A DNA stretch of 64,000 nucleotides from positions 265,628 through 329,627 of the forward strand of contig CAYNOT010000002.1 in assembly GCA_964398945.1 (NCBI GenBank). The letters are read 5' to 3'. The position numbers and the translations under genes were made by a program. The DNA comes from JBGTGG01 sp964398945 (GTDB lineage Bacteria > Bacteroidota > Bacteroidia > Cytophagales > Cyclobacteriaceae). Under the pieces are notes generated by a model. The model did not search any database. It saw nothing but the letters and a program-made list of their open reading frames with translations, and was not told where the DNA came from. Each line of letters starts with the position of its first letter. The first letter of the stretch is position 1. Positions 27,635-35,791 of the stretch are shown here, in pieces.

Positions 27635-28120
27635 TTAAATGGGCTTGAATTGTTCAAATGCTTCTTTACATGTGTTGCAGTAGTGTATCGACCTGCAAAG
27701 GGTGGCGCCAAATGGGTTCTTTAATTCAGTATTGGTGCCATCGCACCGCGGACAATGTGCATGTTCAAGTATATCAAGGTCGGATATAACGGAATGAGAG
27801 GATGGAGGAGGGGCAAGCCCGAATTTTTTCAGTGCCGTCTTTCCTTTTTCTGTAATCAAATCAGAAGTCCATTGCGTACGGAAATTGACATCAACTTTTA
27901 CCTTCGGAATACCCTTGCTTAAGAGTGTTGCTATAATTTCGTCTTTCATCATGTCAATGGCGGGACAACCAACAAAAGTAGGGGTCAAGCCAATGGTTAC
28001 GGATTCATTTTCAATCACAACTTCAGGGATTACCCCAAGGTCCACGATGGAAAGCACGGGGATTTCCGGATCCTTTACTTCTTCCAACCATTTTAATATC
28101 TGATCCTTTGTGTAATCCAT
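27635..28120 (-). CDS. paaD: 1,2-phenylacetyl-CoA epoxidase subunit PaaD
   Basis: 161 residues. The N-terminus is a DUF59/MIP18 domain (EVKDPEIPVLSIVDLGVI, then TPTFVGCPAIDMM) and the C-terminus is a zinc ribbon with CPRCDG and CNTCKE. That combination is specific to PaaD (PaaJ), the accessory protein needed to mature or support the PaaABC monooxygenase. It is the last gene of the leftward paa block, with a DinB gene directly upstream. Confidence 0.92.
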   Translation of the reverse strand: MDYTKDQILKWLEEVKDPEIPVLSIVDLGVIPEVVIENESVTIGLTPTFVGCPAIDMMKDEIIATLLSKGIPKVKVDVNFRTQWTSDLITEKGKTALKKFGLAPPPSSHSVISDLDILEHAHCPRCDGTNTELKNPFGATLCRSIHYCNTCKEAFEQFKPI

Positions 28121-28612
28121 TCAGGGATAGCTTATTTCAAAAGCATTTTCAACCACTTGATTGAGGTGATGCTTCATGTGTTTTACATAATCAGAAGCCA
28201 CCCACTCCAACGTTTTTTCTTCATCAGAATCTTTTGAAGAGCGAACAGTTTTTTTACTGTTTTCAGGTTTCATGTTTGTTAAAACAGAACTGATCTGGGC
28301 ATTCGTTAGTTTCCATAGCGCTATAATATCTTCTTGTTTATAGTGCTGATACGCGTTTGCTTCAACCCAAAAATCCTGGTCATACACAATTTTGGGCGCT
28401 GGTGTTTCATACTGCCCACAAATAAACCTTCTTAGATTATTTTGGCCAGAATCAATAAGATGCCCCACTACTTCTTTCCTGCTCCATTTCCCGGGCGTTG
28501 GTTTTGAAGAGAAATCCGTTTCGGGTATGTTCATCATGCGTCCGGAAAAATCCTGAACGATTGAGTTTAATTCGTTTATCGTTGATGTCATTAATTGGGA
28601 TTTTATTACCAT
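28121..28612 (-). CDS. DinB-family metal-binding protein
   Basis: 163 residues; the ATG at 28612 overlaps the paaC stop, and an ATG seven codons later (28591) is an alternative. A four-helix DinB/YfiT bundle is suggested by WSRKEVVGHLIDSGQNNLRRF and the closing HMKHHLNQVV. The His residues in GHLID and HMKHH fit the usual His-triad metal site. Function is unknown; family members are often thiol-dependent transferases or stress proteins. It is inserted between paaC and paaD with 0-7 bp spacing, so it is part of that transcript. Confidence 0.82.
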   Translation of the reverse strand: MVIKSQLMTSTINELNSIVQDFSGRMMNIPETDFSSKPTPGKWSRKEVVGHLIDSGQNNLRRFICGQYETPAPKIVYDQDFWVEANAYQHYKQEDIIALWKLTNAQISSVLTNMKPENSKKTVRSSKDSDEEKTLEWVASDYVKHMKHHLNQVVENAFEISYP

Positions 28613-29361
28613 TCTGCAGATGGATCAATACGGAATACTTCGGCCATCTCATCAAGCATCGGTTGTAGATGTTCAGTATGATTTCCTGTTCTTCCACCCC
28701 GTACTGGCACCAGAGAACCCCATTCTGGCAAGGAAAGTTTCGTGGCTGTTATTACTTCCTCAACCTTCTTTACCCACCGGTTCTTTAGTTCGTTTTCACC
28801 TGCAAAAATATTTTGCCCGATCAATGCTTTTTCAAAAGGGGATTCTTCAAAAATACCCAGTGCAAAAGGAAGTGCATAGTTCAATGAATGTTGAAGCCGT
28901 GAAATACTTTCTTCTGTGGCCGATCCTAACTGTTTCATCCAGGTATTGGCGTGCAACGTATGGTACCGAAGTTCTCCTTTGATTTTTTTTGATAAGTCGG
29001 CCAACGGCTGATAGGAAGATTCGCTCAGCATCTCAAAACGGATGGCCTCTGCCGTATCAAAAAGAAAATGCCGGACCAGACTAAAATCATATTCCCCATT
29101 GGGCAACTCCACCAATTGGCAATTATGGAATTGATTTGCATTTCGCATGAACGCGATGGTATCCGGTTCTTGTTCCCCCAGTTGATGAAGGATAGAATAC
29201 AATGCATGGCTTTGGCCTACTTTATCCTGTGCCATTGAAGAGAAAGCGATATCTTCTTCCAGCAATGGACCGAAGCCTGTCCATTCTGAATTTCGATGGC
29301 CAAGAATAAGTTGATCGTCAGCAATTTTATAAAGCAGTTCTTTTAGTGCCTGGTGATCCAT
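28606..29361 (-). CDS. paaC: 1,2-phenylacetyl-CoA epoxidase subunit PaaC
   Basis: 251 residues from the ATG at 29361; a longer frame starts inside the next gene and is rejected. YKIADDQLILGHRNSEWTGFGPLLEEDIAFS and the later GELRYHTLHANTWMKQLG are typical of the structural PaaC subunit, a ferritin-like protein that lost its di-iron centre. It forms a heterodimer with PaaA. It overlaps the upstream small membrane gene by 19 bp and the DinB gene by 7 bp. Confidence 0.92.
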   Translation of the reverse strand: MDHQALKELLYKIADDQLILGHRNSEWTGFGPLLEEDIAFSSMAQDKVGQSHALYSILHQLGEQEPDTIAFMRNANQFHNCQLVELPNGEYDFSLVRHFLFDTAEAIRFEMLSESSYQPLADLSKKIKGELRYHTLHANTWMKQLGSATEESISRLQHSLNYALPFALGIFEESPFEKALIGQNIFAGENELKNRWVKKVEEVITATKLSLPEWGSLVPVRGGRTGNHTEHLQPMLDEMAEVFRIDPSAEW

Positions 29362-29678
29362 GTGGGTTTCGGTTGAATGAATATGTAGAGTATAAAACAG
29401 ATTGTGAAAACGGAAGGGTTCAATTCCTTGAAAACCATTCTGTCTATTCCGGTGATGACAATTAGGAAGACAATCCCAATGAGCAACCATTTCGAATATT
29501 TAAATTCATGGCTTTTGTCTTTCAGTTGGCGGGCCACTGTTACCAACGTCATTACAATCAAACTGGAATACATCAGATATCCTGTTGGATCTATATTGAT
29601 CCAATAAAGGATGACACCCGCCAGCACGAACAGCACCATGATCAACTCCGGCAATGTTAATGGTTGCTTTTTCCTCAT
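29343..29678 (-). CDS. Small unknown membrane protein inside the paa operon
   Basis: 111 residues with about four hydrophobic segments (LIMVLFVLAGVILYWI, YLMYSSLIVMTLVTVA, WLLIGIVFLIVITGI, SVFTICFILYIFIQP). No family is recognised. It overlaps paaB by 4 bp and paaC by 19 bp, so it is translated from the same message. It is not a known component of the PaaABCDE epoxidase and may be a passenger or have a transport role. Confidence 0.68.
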   Translation of the reverse strand: MRKKQPLTLPELIMVLFVLAGVILYWINIDPTGYLMYSSLIVMTLVTVARQLKDKSHEFKYSKWLLIGIVFLIVITGIDRMVFKELNPSVFTICFILYIFIQPKPTWITRH

Positions 29679-30277
29679 TTCGATTGTTCTATGAAATTTT
29701 TCAATTTGTCGCCACCCTTATAATCGGAAGCATCGCGGAATTTTTTTTCAGGAAGCGTATTCCAGAAATCCAATTCTTCAGGGTTTGTAAAGCGGATGTC
29801 AGAAGTTTGGATTGCCCAAATATTAAAAACCTGTTTATCACCCTTTACACTTTGCTTTGCATTGAACATGGCTTCGTGGTGTGAGCCTGCCATTACCCGG
29901 CCCACATGTTGATGTTGTTTTCCCCGCTTTAACAAATGATAAATCTCAAATTGGGTCTGCCCTTTTCCTTTTTCAAAACGATCATCGATCAGGTCGTAAG
30001 CATTTTGGGTATCTTCAGTGAGGGGGGAGGCAAACACATTACGGGTTTCCGTGATGTATAGTGAAACACAGAGAAACCTTCTTGTAAAAGCTTCTTTTGC
30101 CAGCACAAAGGCCATTTCTGCATCTGATGCGTGTACAATACCCTCATGTTGAAAAGGTTTTCCTTCCTTCGGTTGTACGAAAACCTCAAAGGTACCGAGT
30201 TGATCGAGTGCTTTTTTTGGTACGATTTCGGTATTGATTTCCGGAAGCCGGTTAACCCGGGGGTCTAGTGATTTCAC
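29675..30277 (-). CDS. paaB: 1,2-phenylacetyl-CoA epoxidase subunit PaaB with two tandem PaaB-like domains
   Basis: 200 residues, about twice the E. coli PaaB (about 95). Domain 1 (about 28-88) has TFEVFVQPKEGKPFQHEGIVHASDAEMA and AKEAFTRRF; domain 2 (about 108-180) has QFEIYHLLKRGKQHQHVGRVMAGSHHEA and IWAIQTSDI. Both fit the PaaB pattern 'YEVFV..KQG..HRHVGSLHA.D...AL..AR'. PaaB is a small subunit bridging PaaAC dimers, so a double domain might change complex geometry. A 168-bp gap and an opposite-strand gene separate it from paaA. Confidence 0.85.
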   Translation of the reverse strand: MKSLDPRVNRLPEINTEIVPKKALDQLGTFEVFVQPKEGKPFQHEGIVHASDAEMAFVLAKEAFTRRFLCVSLYITETRNVFASPLTEDTQNAYDLIDDRFEKGKGQTQFEIYHLLKRGKQHQHVGRVMAGSHHEAMFNAKQSVKGDKQVFNIWAIQTSDIRFTNPEELDFWNTLPEKKFRDASDYKGGDKLKNFIEQSK

Positions 30278-30445
30278 AAGTATGTATTTAATTTAATTGG
30301 TAAATATAATTTTTATGCAACCGTTTGAAAACAAATAGAATCGAATACTTAGATTTAGCCGGTTTTTAAAACTTATCATCCCTATGTTGCGTTTTCCATC
30401 TACGATATCTTTAGAAAACCTTATGAAAATCGGATCAGCAAAACC

Positions 30446-30685
30446 ATGAAATACCTCGACTTTATCTGGGCACTTGATATTCTCTATCGCTACTATCCGC
30501 GTTATCATGCCAATGATTTGTTGTTGATGGCCGATGATATTTTGAAGTGGGTCAATAATGATCTTCCTGAAGACAGCAGTACGTTGATTTATTTGAAGAG
30601 CTGTTTTTCATCACCAAGTGAAGCCGTTAAAGCTGTTTGGAATGAAATTAATTTGCTTGCAGGGCCTTTTCTATTTAAAAACTAA
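30446..30685 (+). CDS. Small unknown protein, opposite strand inside the paa region
   Basis: 79 residues (MKYLDFIWALDILYRYYPRY... to a TAA at 30683-30685). The codon third positions and amino-acid composition look like real coding sequence rather than a shadow, since no gene lies opposite except the last 4 bp of paaA. No family is recognised. It is convergent with paaA and divergent from paaB, so it splits the paa genes into two leftward blocks. Confidence 0.6.
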   Translation: MKYLDFIWALDILYRYYPRYHANDLLLMADDILKWVNNDLPEDSSTLIYLKSCFSSPSEAVKAVWNEINLLAGPFLFKN

Positions 30686-31668
30686 GCCAACGGTGTAGTA
30701 TATGCTACTGTTGGTGATTTCAAAGCCTCTCGTACCCATCGTCCCCGTTCTTCCGCTATACGCCTTACTTCCAGGCGCTCTTTATTGCAAGGGCCATCCC
30801 CATTGATCACGCGTTTGAACTCTTCCCAATCAGGTTCGGTATAATCCCACCGTCCGGTTTCTTCATTTTTTTTCAGCAACGGATCCGGAATGGTAAAGCC
30901 TAGTTCCCAAATTTTAGGAACATACATATCCAGAAACTGATTGCGGGTATCATCATTGGTAGACATCTTTACTTTCCATTTCATGAGCGTTTCTGTGTGC
31001 ACAGAAATCTTATCAGCCGGTCCGAAAAAATGCATCATCGGTGGCCACCAACGGTTTAATGCTTCCTGAAACATTTGGCGTTGCTTTGCTGTACCTGCTG
31101 CCAAATAGATGACACAATGATGTCCATACTTTAAGTGAAAAGATTCTTCAGCACAAATGCGATCCAGCGCACGGCAATACGGCCCGTAGCTGCCCTTCGC
31201 ATTGGCCAATTGGTTTACAATTGCACCAGCATCCACCAACCACGAAATAAAACAAGCATCTGCCCACGTAAAGGCCGGGTAATTGAAAATGTTGGAATAT
31301 TTTGATTTACCAGTGATCAGATCATCGATCATTTGCTCCCTGCTTTTCCCCAACGTTTCAGCGGCACTGTAAAGCAATTGACCATGGCCTACCTCGTCTT
31401 GCACTTTTGCCATAAGCGCCAATTTCCGCTTAAAGCCCGGGGCACGGGTAATCCACGTTCCCTCTGGCAAGGCACCTATAATTTCACTGTGGGCATGCTG
31501 CTCGATCATTCGGATAAGCTGTTTTCGATAGAGTTCCGGCATCCAATCGGTGGGCTCTATTTTTTCGCCCCGCTCAATTTTAGCTTCAAACGCTGCCAAT
31601 AGTACAGGGTCTTCCTTTTCAACAGCATCTGATTTTATTCCTTCAAAGGTATTTCCGCCTCCGTACAT
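30682..31668 (-). CDS. paaA: 1,2-phenylacetyl-CoA epoxidase catalytic subunit PaaA
   Basis: 328 residues. EPTDWMPELYRKQLIRMIEQHAHSEIIGALPEG and the paired di-iron motifs EVGHGQLLY (about 92-100) and CAEESFHLKYGHH (about 170-182) identify the ferritin-like catalytic subunit. With PaaB, C, D and a reductase PaaE (not in this window) it epoxidises the ring of phenylacetyl-CoA. A TATCTTTG -7 element lies 41 bp upstream, and a TetR gene is transcribed in the same direction further upstream. Confidence 0.95.
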   Translation of the reverse strand: MYGGGNTFEGIKSDAVEKEDPVLLAAFEAKIERGEKIEPTDWMPELYRKQLIRMIEQHAHSEIIGALPEGTWITRAPGFKRKLALMAKVQDEVGHGQLLYSAAETLGKSREQMIDDLITGKSKYSNIFNYPAFTWADACFISWLVDAGAIVNQLANAKGSYGPYCRALDRICAEESFHLKYGHHCVIYLAAGTAKQRQMFQEALNRWWPPMMHFFGPADKISVHTETLMKWKVKMSTNDDTRNQFLDMYVPKIWELGFTIPDPLLKKNEETGRWDYTEPDWEEFKRVINGDGPCNKERLEVRRIAEERGRWVREALKSPTVAYTTPLA

Positions 31669-31708
31669 GATTCAATGATTTTAATTCTTCGATATTACCA
31701 CGAATACC

Positions 31709-31716
31709 CAAAGATA
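31709..31716 (-). promoter_or_regulatory. Putative -7 element of the paaA promoter
   Basis: On the minus strand TATCTTTG matches TAnnTTTG, 41 bp ahead of the paaA ATG, within the 85-bp gap after the TetR gene. No perfect operator palindrome was seen nearby. Confidence 0.55.
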
Positions 31717-31753
31717 CCAAACACTTGTAAGGGAAGAAAGGTTTATTAGGTTC

Positions 31754-32341
31754 CTAGGCTTTTTTTAGTCCATTCACCAACATATCGGCAAGTTGGTCGC
31801 CCAGGGATTCAGGTTCAATCTTTCCATCAGGATTGTACCACATGGGCATCCAGTTCAGGGAAGAGAAAAGGGTCATTACCGAAAGTTTCTTATCAATGGT
31901 AGCTTTGAACTCGCCAGTAGCCACTCCTTCCTCGATAATCCTTTTGAAGCGGTTGATGTAATTGATTCGTAAAATCAAGAATTCCCGCAGAAATGGTTCG
32001 CTGAGGTGGCGGTGCTCATTCATAAAAACGGCTGAAGCAGTCAGGTCACGGGCCATCACTTGAATATGGCCGATAATTCCATTTTTCAATTTTTCACTTG
32101 CGGAAACATCTTGTTTTTCAACAGCATCCAGGGAGGCGCGAAACTCCGTTGCCATATCAAAGCAAAGGGTTCTCAAGATTTCTTCTTTGGATTTTATGTG
32201 GGAGTATAAACTGGCAGCTTCTATGCCAAGCATATGTGCCAGATCACGCATGGAGGCAGCTGCATATCCTTTTTCTTTGAAAAGTTCAGCGGCTTTTCTA
32301 ATGACTTGTTCTTTCCGGGATAAACTTGATGACTCGTTCAT
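31754..32341 (-). CDS. TetR/AcrR-family transcriptional regulator
   Basis: 195 residues. The N-terminal helix-turn-helix is clear: RKAAELFKEKGYAAASMRDLAHMLGIEAASLYSHIKSKEEIL (about 15-55). The C-terminal ligand-binding part is helical and diverged. It lies 85 bp upstream of paaA on the same strand. By context it may control the paa genes in response to a CoA thioester, in the manner of PaaR; the sequence alone does not show the ligand. Confidence 0.88.
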   Translation of the reverse strand: MNESSSLSRKEQVIRKAAELFKEKGYAAASMRDLAHMLGIEAASLYSHIKSKEEILRTLCFDMATEFRASLDAVEKQDVSASEKLKNGIIGHIQVMARDLTASAVFMNEHRHLSEPFLREFLILRINYINRFKRIIEEGVATGEFKATIDKKLSVMTLFSSLNWMPMWYNPDGKIEPESLGDQLADMLVNGLKKA

Positions 32342-32493
32342 AATTGGTTGACATCAAAAGTATGAAAATTAATTTTAATGACAGACTACATTGGCGATCA
32401 AAATGATTTTAACTTTAGCGCGGTAACTTTTCAAACTATGAAATCGCCATCAGCCAAGCAGACCCACTGTTATGATAACAAGCCTGATGATTC

Positions 32494-32509
32494 CCCCGCT
32501 AAGGCGGGG
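32494..32509. repeat. GC-rich hairpin
   Basis: CCCCGC-TAAG-GCGGGG is a perfect 6-bp stem with a 4-nt loop, 25 bp before the next ATG. It is not followed by a T-run. Such short GC palindromes are often dispersed repeats in Bacteroidota genomes. Confidence 0.4.
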
Positions 32510-32534
32510 TCCATTAAAAGACAATGATTAACAG

Positions 32535-33017
32535 ATGAAATTCAATTCAATCCGTGAATTTTTCAATACGCTATACAACATCTTGTATGGTATCTTGTTG
32601 GTGCCGCTCCTGGTATTTATGTACCTGTACCTGGAGCAACAGTCGGGTAGCCTGATGTCCCAAATCGTGGAATCGAGTCTGTTGGTTTGGGTTTTATCCC
32701 TGGTGGTCATCTTTGAATGGGCCATGTCATTTGTAATTTTCCATAAGGGCATGAAGGCCGTGGACCAGCGTATTGGTTTTGGTGAACGGCTGGAAAAATA
32801 CAGGGCCATAACAATCGTTCGTTACGCGATTATTTCTTCCAGCTGTTTTGTACTGACGGTTGGGTTTTACTTAACCCAGCATCAAGTGTTCTCAGCTTTG
32901 TTTGTGATGGGCATGATTTTGCAATCTTCTTTTTGGCCCACTACTTACCGGGTGGCCAAACATTTAAAATTAAAAGGGGAAGAGCGTGAAATGATTATTC
33001 GTAAGAAGGATTTTTAG
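32535..33017 (+). CDS. Unknown four-span membrane protein
   Basis: 160 residues with four hydrophobic segments (about 15-32, 47-68, 93-112, 118-136) and a charged cytosolic loop (KAVDQRIGFGERLEKYRA). No domain family is recognised. It is a lone rightward gene ended by a strong hairpin at 33027-33050. Confidence 0.7.
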   Translation: MKFNSIREFFNTLYNILYGILLVPLLVFMYLYLEQQSGSLMSQIVESSLLVWVLSLVVIFEWAMSFVIFHKGMKAVDQRIGFGERLEKYRAITIVRYAIISSSCFVLTVGFYLTQHQVFSALFVMGMILQSSFWPTTYRVAKHLKLKGEEREMIIRKKDF

Positions 33018-33026
33018 GAAGTAAAA

Positions 33027-33050
33027 AACCCGGCTGTAGCAAGCCGGGTT
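33027..33050. terminator. Bidirectional terminator
   Basis: AACCCGGCT (33027-33035) pairs with AGCCGGGTT (33042-33050) over a 6-nt loop. A-rich and T-rich flanks suit both strands. It lies between the convergent ends of the four-span protein gene and the barrel gene. Confidence 0.75.
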
Positions 33051-33062
33051 TCATGTTGATTC

Positions 33063-34103
33063 TTACAGTATAATCCCAAAACTAAAGGCATTCAGGTTGG
33101 GGCCTCTTCCTTCCGCAAAGAATTCATTGAAATCGTAGTTCACAAAGAAATCTGTTGACCGGAATCCGATTTGGAGACGTGCCCCGTAGCGGAAATTATT
33201 GATATAATAATTGCCCTTGTTTTTATCCTTTTGTTTGTCATCATCCTCACGGTAGACTGCGCGTGTCCAACTGTCGATGCGATACCCGATGTAGGGGCCA
33301 ATCCCAATCCGGAAAGATTCGCGATGGTTGTCCCACAACCTGGGCTTTCTTCCGTTTCCTCCGAAGTCAAGCACAGGGACTACCGAAGCATTGATAAAAG
33401 TTGCTGCGATTTTGCTTTTTTTAAAGCTGCTATGGGCAGGATCTTCGTCCAGGTAAAATTTTACTCCGGTGTCGTCTTTCAATACACGCACGCTCGGATC
33501 TTCAAATTTCAAATTATACCAGCTGATTCCACCTCCCCACTCAAGGAAGAATTTCTTTCCCATGCGGGTACGTTGTATTGATGAAAAACCTACGTACCAC
33601 GATCCCCAGGGCTTGATGGCATAGAGTGCATTTTCATTGTCCGGAAACTCGCCCTCCTCAAGCCAATTGTTCATACCAAACTCAAAGTTGATGGAATGCC
33701 TTGTGCGGCCTCCATATCTTTTCGATCCATGGTATTCCCAATTGTAACGGTCAGTGTATTTGTTATCGTTATCATCGTTATTGTCATTTCCCCAATCTTC
33801 ACTCCAGGGATCATACTCATCTTTCGATTCCTTTGTAGTTAAACTGTAGTATGTTGCTGTGTCCTGCTCAACAATCGCCACTGTATCTTTATCTTCTATT
33901 TTCTGCAATACATCTTCGAAAAGCTTTTGGAAATTGTACTTCTTTAACATTTCGAGATCGGAGCTGTCACCCACAGTAAGTACGATTTTACTGCTCTTGC
34001 CAAGCTCAACGATTACAGTATCGGATTTGGGTTGCTTTTGCTGCGACCATGCCCACTGTGCCGGCACTACCATCACCAGTAGGATAATTAGTTTCTTTCT
34101 CAT
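33063..34103 (-). CDS. Unknown outer-membrane beta-barrel-type protein
   Basis: 346 residues. A signal peptide (IILLVMVVPAQWAWSQQ) is followed by a helical/acidic linker (DPWSEDWGNDNNDDNDNKYTD) and then by many amphipathic strands (HSINFEFGMNNWL, SWYVGFSSIQRTRM, KFFLEWGGGISWYNL, RIGIGPYIGYRI, ARLQIGFRSTDFFVNYDF), ending in FSFGIIL. This suggests an outer-membrane barrel. It is last in an operon with an ECF sigma factor and a membrane protein, so it may be a sensor or target of that system. Confidence 0.72.
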   Translation of the reverse strand: MRKKLIILLVMVVPAQWAWSQQKQPKSDTVIVELGKSSKIVLTVGDSSDLEMLKKYNFQKLFEDVLQKIEDKDTVAIVEQDTATYYSLTTKESKDEYDPWSEDWGNDNNDDNDNKYTDRYNWEYHGSKRYGGRTRHSINFEFGMNNWLEEGEFPDNENALYAIKPWGSWYVGFSSIQRTRMGKKFFLEWGGGISWYNLKFEDPSVRVLKDDTGVKFYLDEDPAHSSFKKSKIAATFINASVVPVLDFGGNGRKPRLWDNHRESFRIGIGPYIGYRIDSWTRAVYREDDDKQKDKNKGNYYINNFRYGARLQIGFRSTDFFVNYDFNEFFAEGRGPNLNAFSFGIIL

Positions 34104-34109
34104 CTTTTT

Positions 34110-34820
34110 TTATCTGTTACGTTCACCTTTCTTTTCATTCCTGAAGTTCAATGCGAGTACTTCATTCTTGAGCTGTCTGATTTCTCCGATTGGATCCATT
34201 TCCTGAGCTTTCTCAAACAGGTTTCGCAACTTAGATGGCTTTTTGTTTTCAGTGGTTGCATCTGCAATGAATTGTTCATTCAAATATTTTGCATTTGCTT
34301 CTTCAACAGAGATAAGGATGGTTGTATTTTGGATTTCTGTTTCGCTTGGGTTTTCTTTTGGCTTATGTGCGGGTGCAATCAAATTTTCAGCGAGTGTTAT
34401 GGCAGGTGTAACCGTTGCTTCAACAACCGCTACAACATCCGGTGTTTCAGTTTGTGGTATTTTAATTTTCTTCTTCGGATGTTTTACTACCGTGGTTTCT
34501 GTGATCGCAGTTTGTGGTAGCACTGCTTCTTGCGTTTTTACCGGCTCCACCGGAGGTACAATTTCAGGACTGGCAATCCCCATTTCAACGGGCGTTGTTT
34601 CTTTCACTTCAGCAACTTGCACAATGGGCTGGCGTACAGTAGTGTAAATAATAGACCCCGCCACCATCAGTAATAATAGACCCGCAGCAATTTTTAACCA
34701 CACCAGTGGTTTCTTTTTTTGTGAAAGATTTGCATCAATTCGATCCCATGCGGAAGTGGGTGCCTCTGCACTGTGATTTTTTAACTTCTTGTTAAAGAAT
34801 GAATCAACCGGCTGCTTCAT
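34110..34820 (-). CDS. Membrane protein in the anti-sigma position
   Basis: 236 residues. The N-terminal cytosolic part (about 1-40, containing SAWDRIDANLSQKKK) precedes one membrane span (IAAGLLLLMVAGSIIYTTV) and a P/V/T/E-rich periplasmic region. A gene placed directly after an ECF sigma factor with this topology is typically its anti-sigma partner. No canonical zinc-binding HxxxCxxC motif is visible. It overlaps the sigma gene by 17 bp and is 6 bp from the barrel gene. Confidence 0.65.
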   Translation of the reverse strand: MKQPVDSFFNKKLKNHSAEAPTSAWDRIDANLSQKKKPLVWLKIAAGLLLLMVAGSIIYTTVRQPIVQVAEVKETTPVEMGIASPEIVPPVEPVKTQEAVLPQTAITETTVVKHPKKKIKIPQTETPDVVAVVEATVTPAITLAENLIAPAHKPKENPSETEIQNTTILISVEEANAKYLNEQFIADATTENKKPSKLRNLFEKAQEMDPIGEIRQLKNEVLALNFRNEKKGERNR

Positions 34821-35391
34821 CGCTGTTGGTGTTTAAGTGTAATGCTGTTTCTTGATCGCGCAATAATTTTTGGAGAAAAACGCGTGCACGGCTTAATTGT
34901 GATTTGGAAGTATTCTCGCTGATGCCGAGTTGTTCCGCAATTTCCTTGTGCGAATAGCCATCGATGGCATACATGTTAAAAACTACGCGGTACCCGGGCG
35001 GAAGTTCCTGAATAAGGTTGATTAGGTCCTCCACCTCCAGGTGGTTGCCAAGCTGGTCGAAATCAGGCTGGCGATCGGCTGCCTCCAGGTCTGTTTCCAG
35101 GTACATTGCTTTATTCCTGCGAATGGATGACAAGGCTTCGTTAACCATGATCCTGCGAATCCATCCCTCAAAACTTCCTTCGGCTTTAAACTGGTCGATT
35201 TTATCGAATATTTTTGTGAAGGCTGTGACCAGTACATCTTCTGCTTCCATGCTGTTTTTTACATAGCGGAAGCAGATGGAGTACATCTTGCCCGAATAGG
35301 CATCATAAAGTTGCTTTTGCGCGTTTCTGTCGCGTTTTAAGCATCCTTTGACCAGTTCCTCTTCTTTTGACCTGTAGATTTTGAACTCCAT
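34804..35391 (-). CDS. ECF RNA-polymerase sigma factor
   Basis: 195 residues. Region 2 is visible as YDAYSGKMYSICFRYVKNSMEAEDVLVTAFTKIFDKIDQF and WIRRIMVNEALSSIRRNK; region 4 as LPPGYRVVFNMYAIDGYSHKEIAEQLGISENTSKSQLSRAR. It directs RNA polymerase to a specific regulon, probably including its own operon. Downstream and partly overlapping are the membrane protein and an outer-membrane barrel, so an envelope signal is likely. Confidence 0.93.
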   Translation of the reverse strand: MEFKIYRSKEEELVKGCLKRDRNAQKQLYDAYSGKMYSICFRYVKNSMEAEDVLVTAFTKIFDKIDQFKAEGSFEGWIRRIMVNEALSSIRRNKAMYLETDLEAADRQPDFDQLGNHLEVEDLINLIQELPPGYRVVFNMYAIDGYSHKEIAEQLGISENTSKSQLSRARVFLQKLLRDQETALHLNTNSDEAAG

Positions 35392-35791
35392 TTAAACGAT
35401 TTCAGTAACAAGATGCAGAAACACTTGCCGGGGTTGCACGATGTAAAATTAAGTTTTCTGATAATCCATAAACATACCTAAGCTAAAATTTAAAGAATAC
35501 CTTCTTCATAGCGGGGGATTTATTGTTTTAAAGTAGTGGGCAGTTGATGCGCGGCCTACCCATTTGAAATATCTGATACAAGTCATTTCCGTGCAATAAG
35601 CATATAACGCCTAAATAGCTTGTAAAAGAATCCCTTTACACGAGTAGACATAGTGGTCCCTGGCGGTTAGGTATCTTTTGCGGACTATCATTTTAAGTTT
35701 ATTCCCTTTAGGGGAAATCAAAACAATCTGATTAAAAAGTGAACAAAAAAATCCCGAGCAATCGGGATTTTTTGTTTTGGTATATTATGAA
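35392..35791. other. 400-bp intergenic region, no gene seen
   Basis: This gap separates the sigma-factor gene from the PspC gene, both leftward. It must hold the sigma-operon promoter on its left side, though no perfect TAnnTTTG is seen there (nearest is TATGTTTA on the minus strand). On its right it holds a strong terminator (35746-35773). Nothing else is recognised. Confidence 0.6.
35746..35773 (-). terminator. Rho-independent terminator of the PspC gene
   Basis: AAAAAATCCCGA (35746-35757) pairs exactly with TCGGGATTTTTT (35762-35773) over a GCAA loop, giving a 12-bp stem with T-runs on both strands. It sits 18 bp after the PspC stop. Confidence 0.85.
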
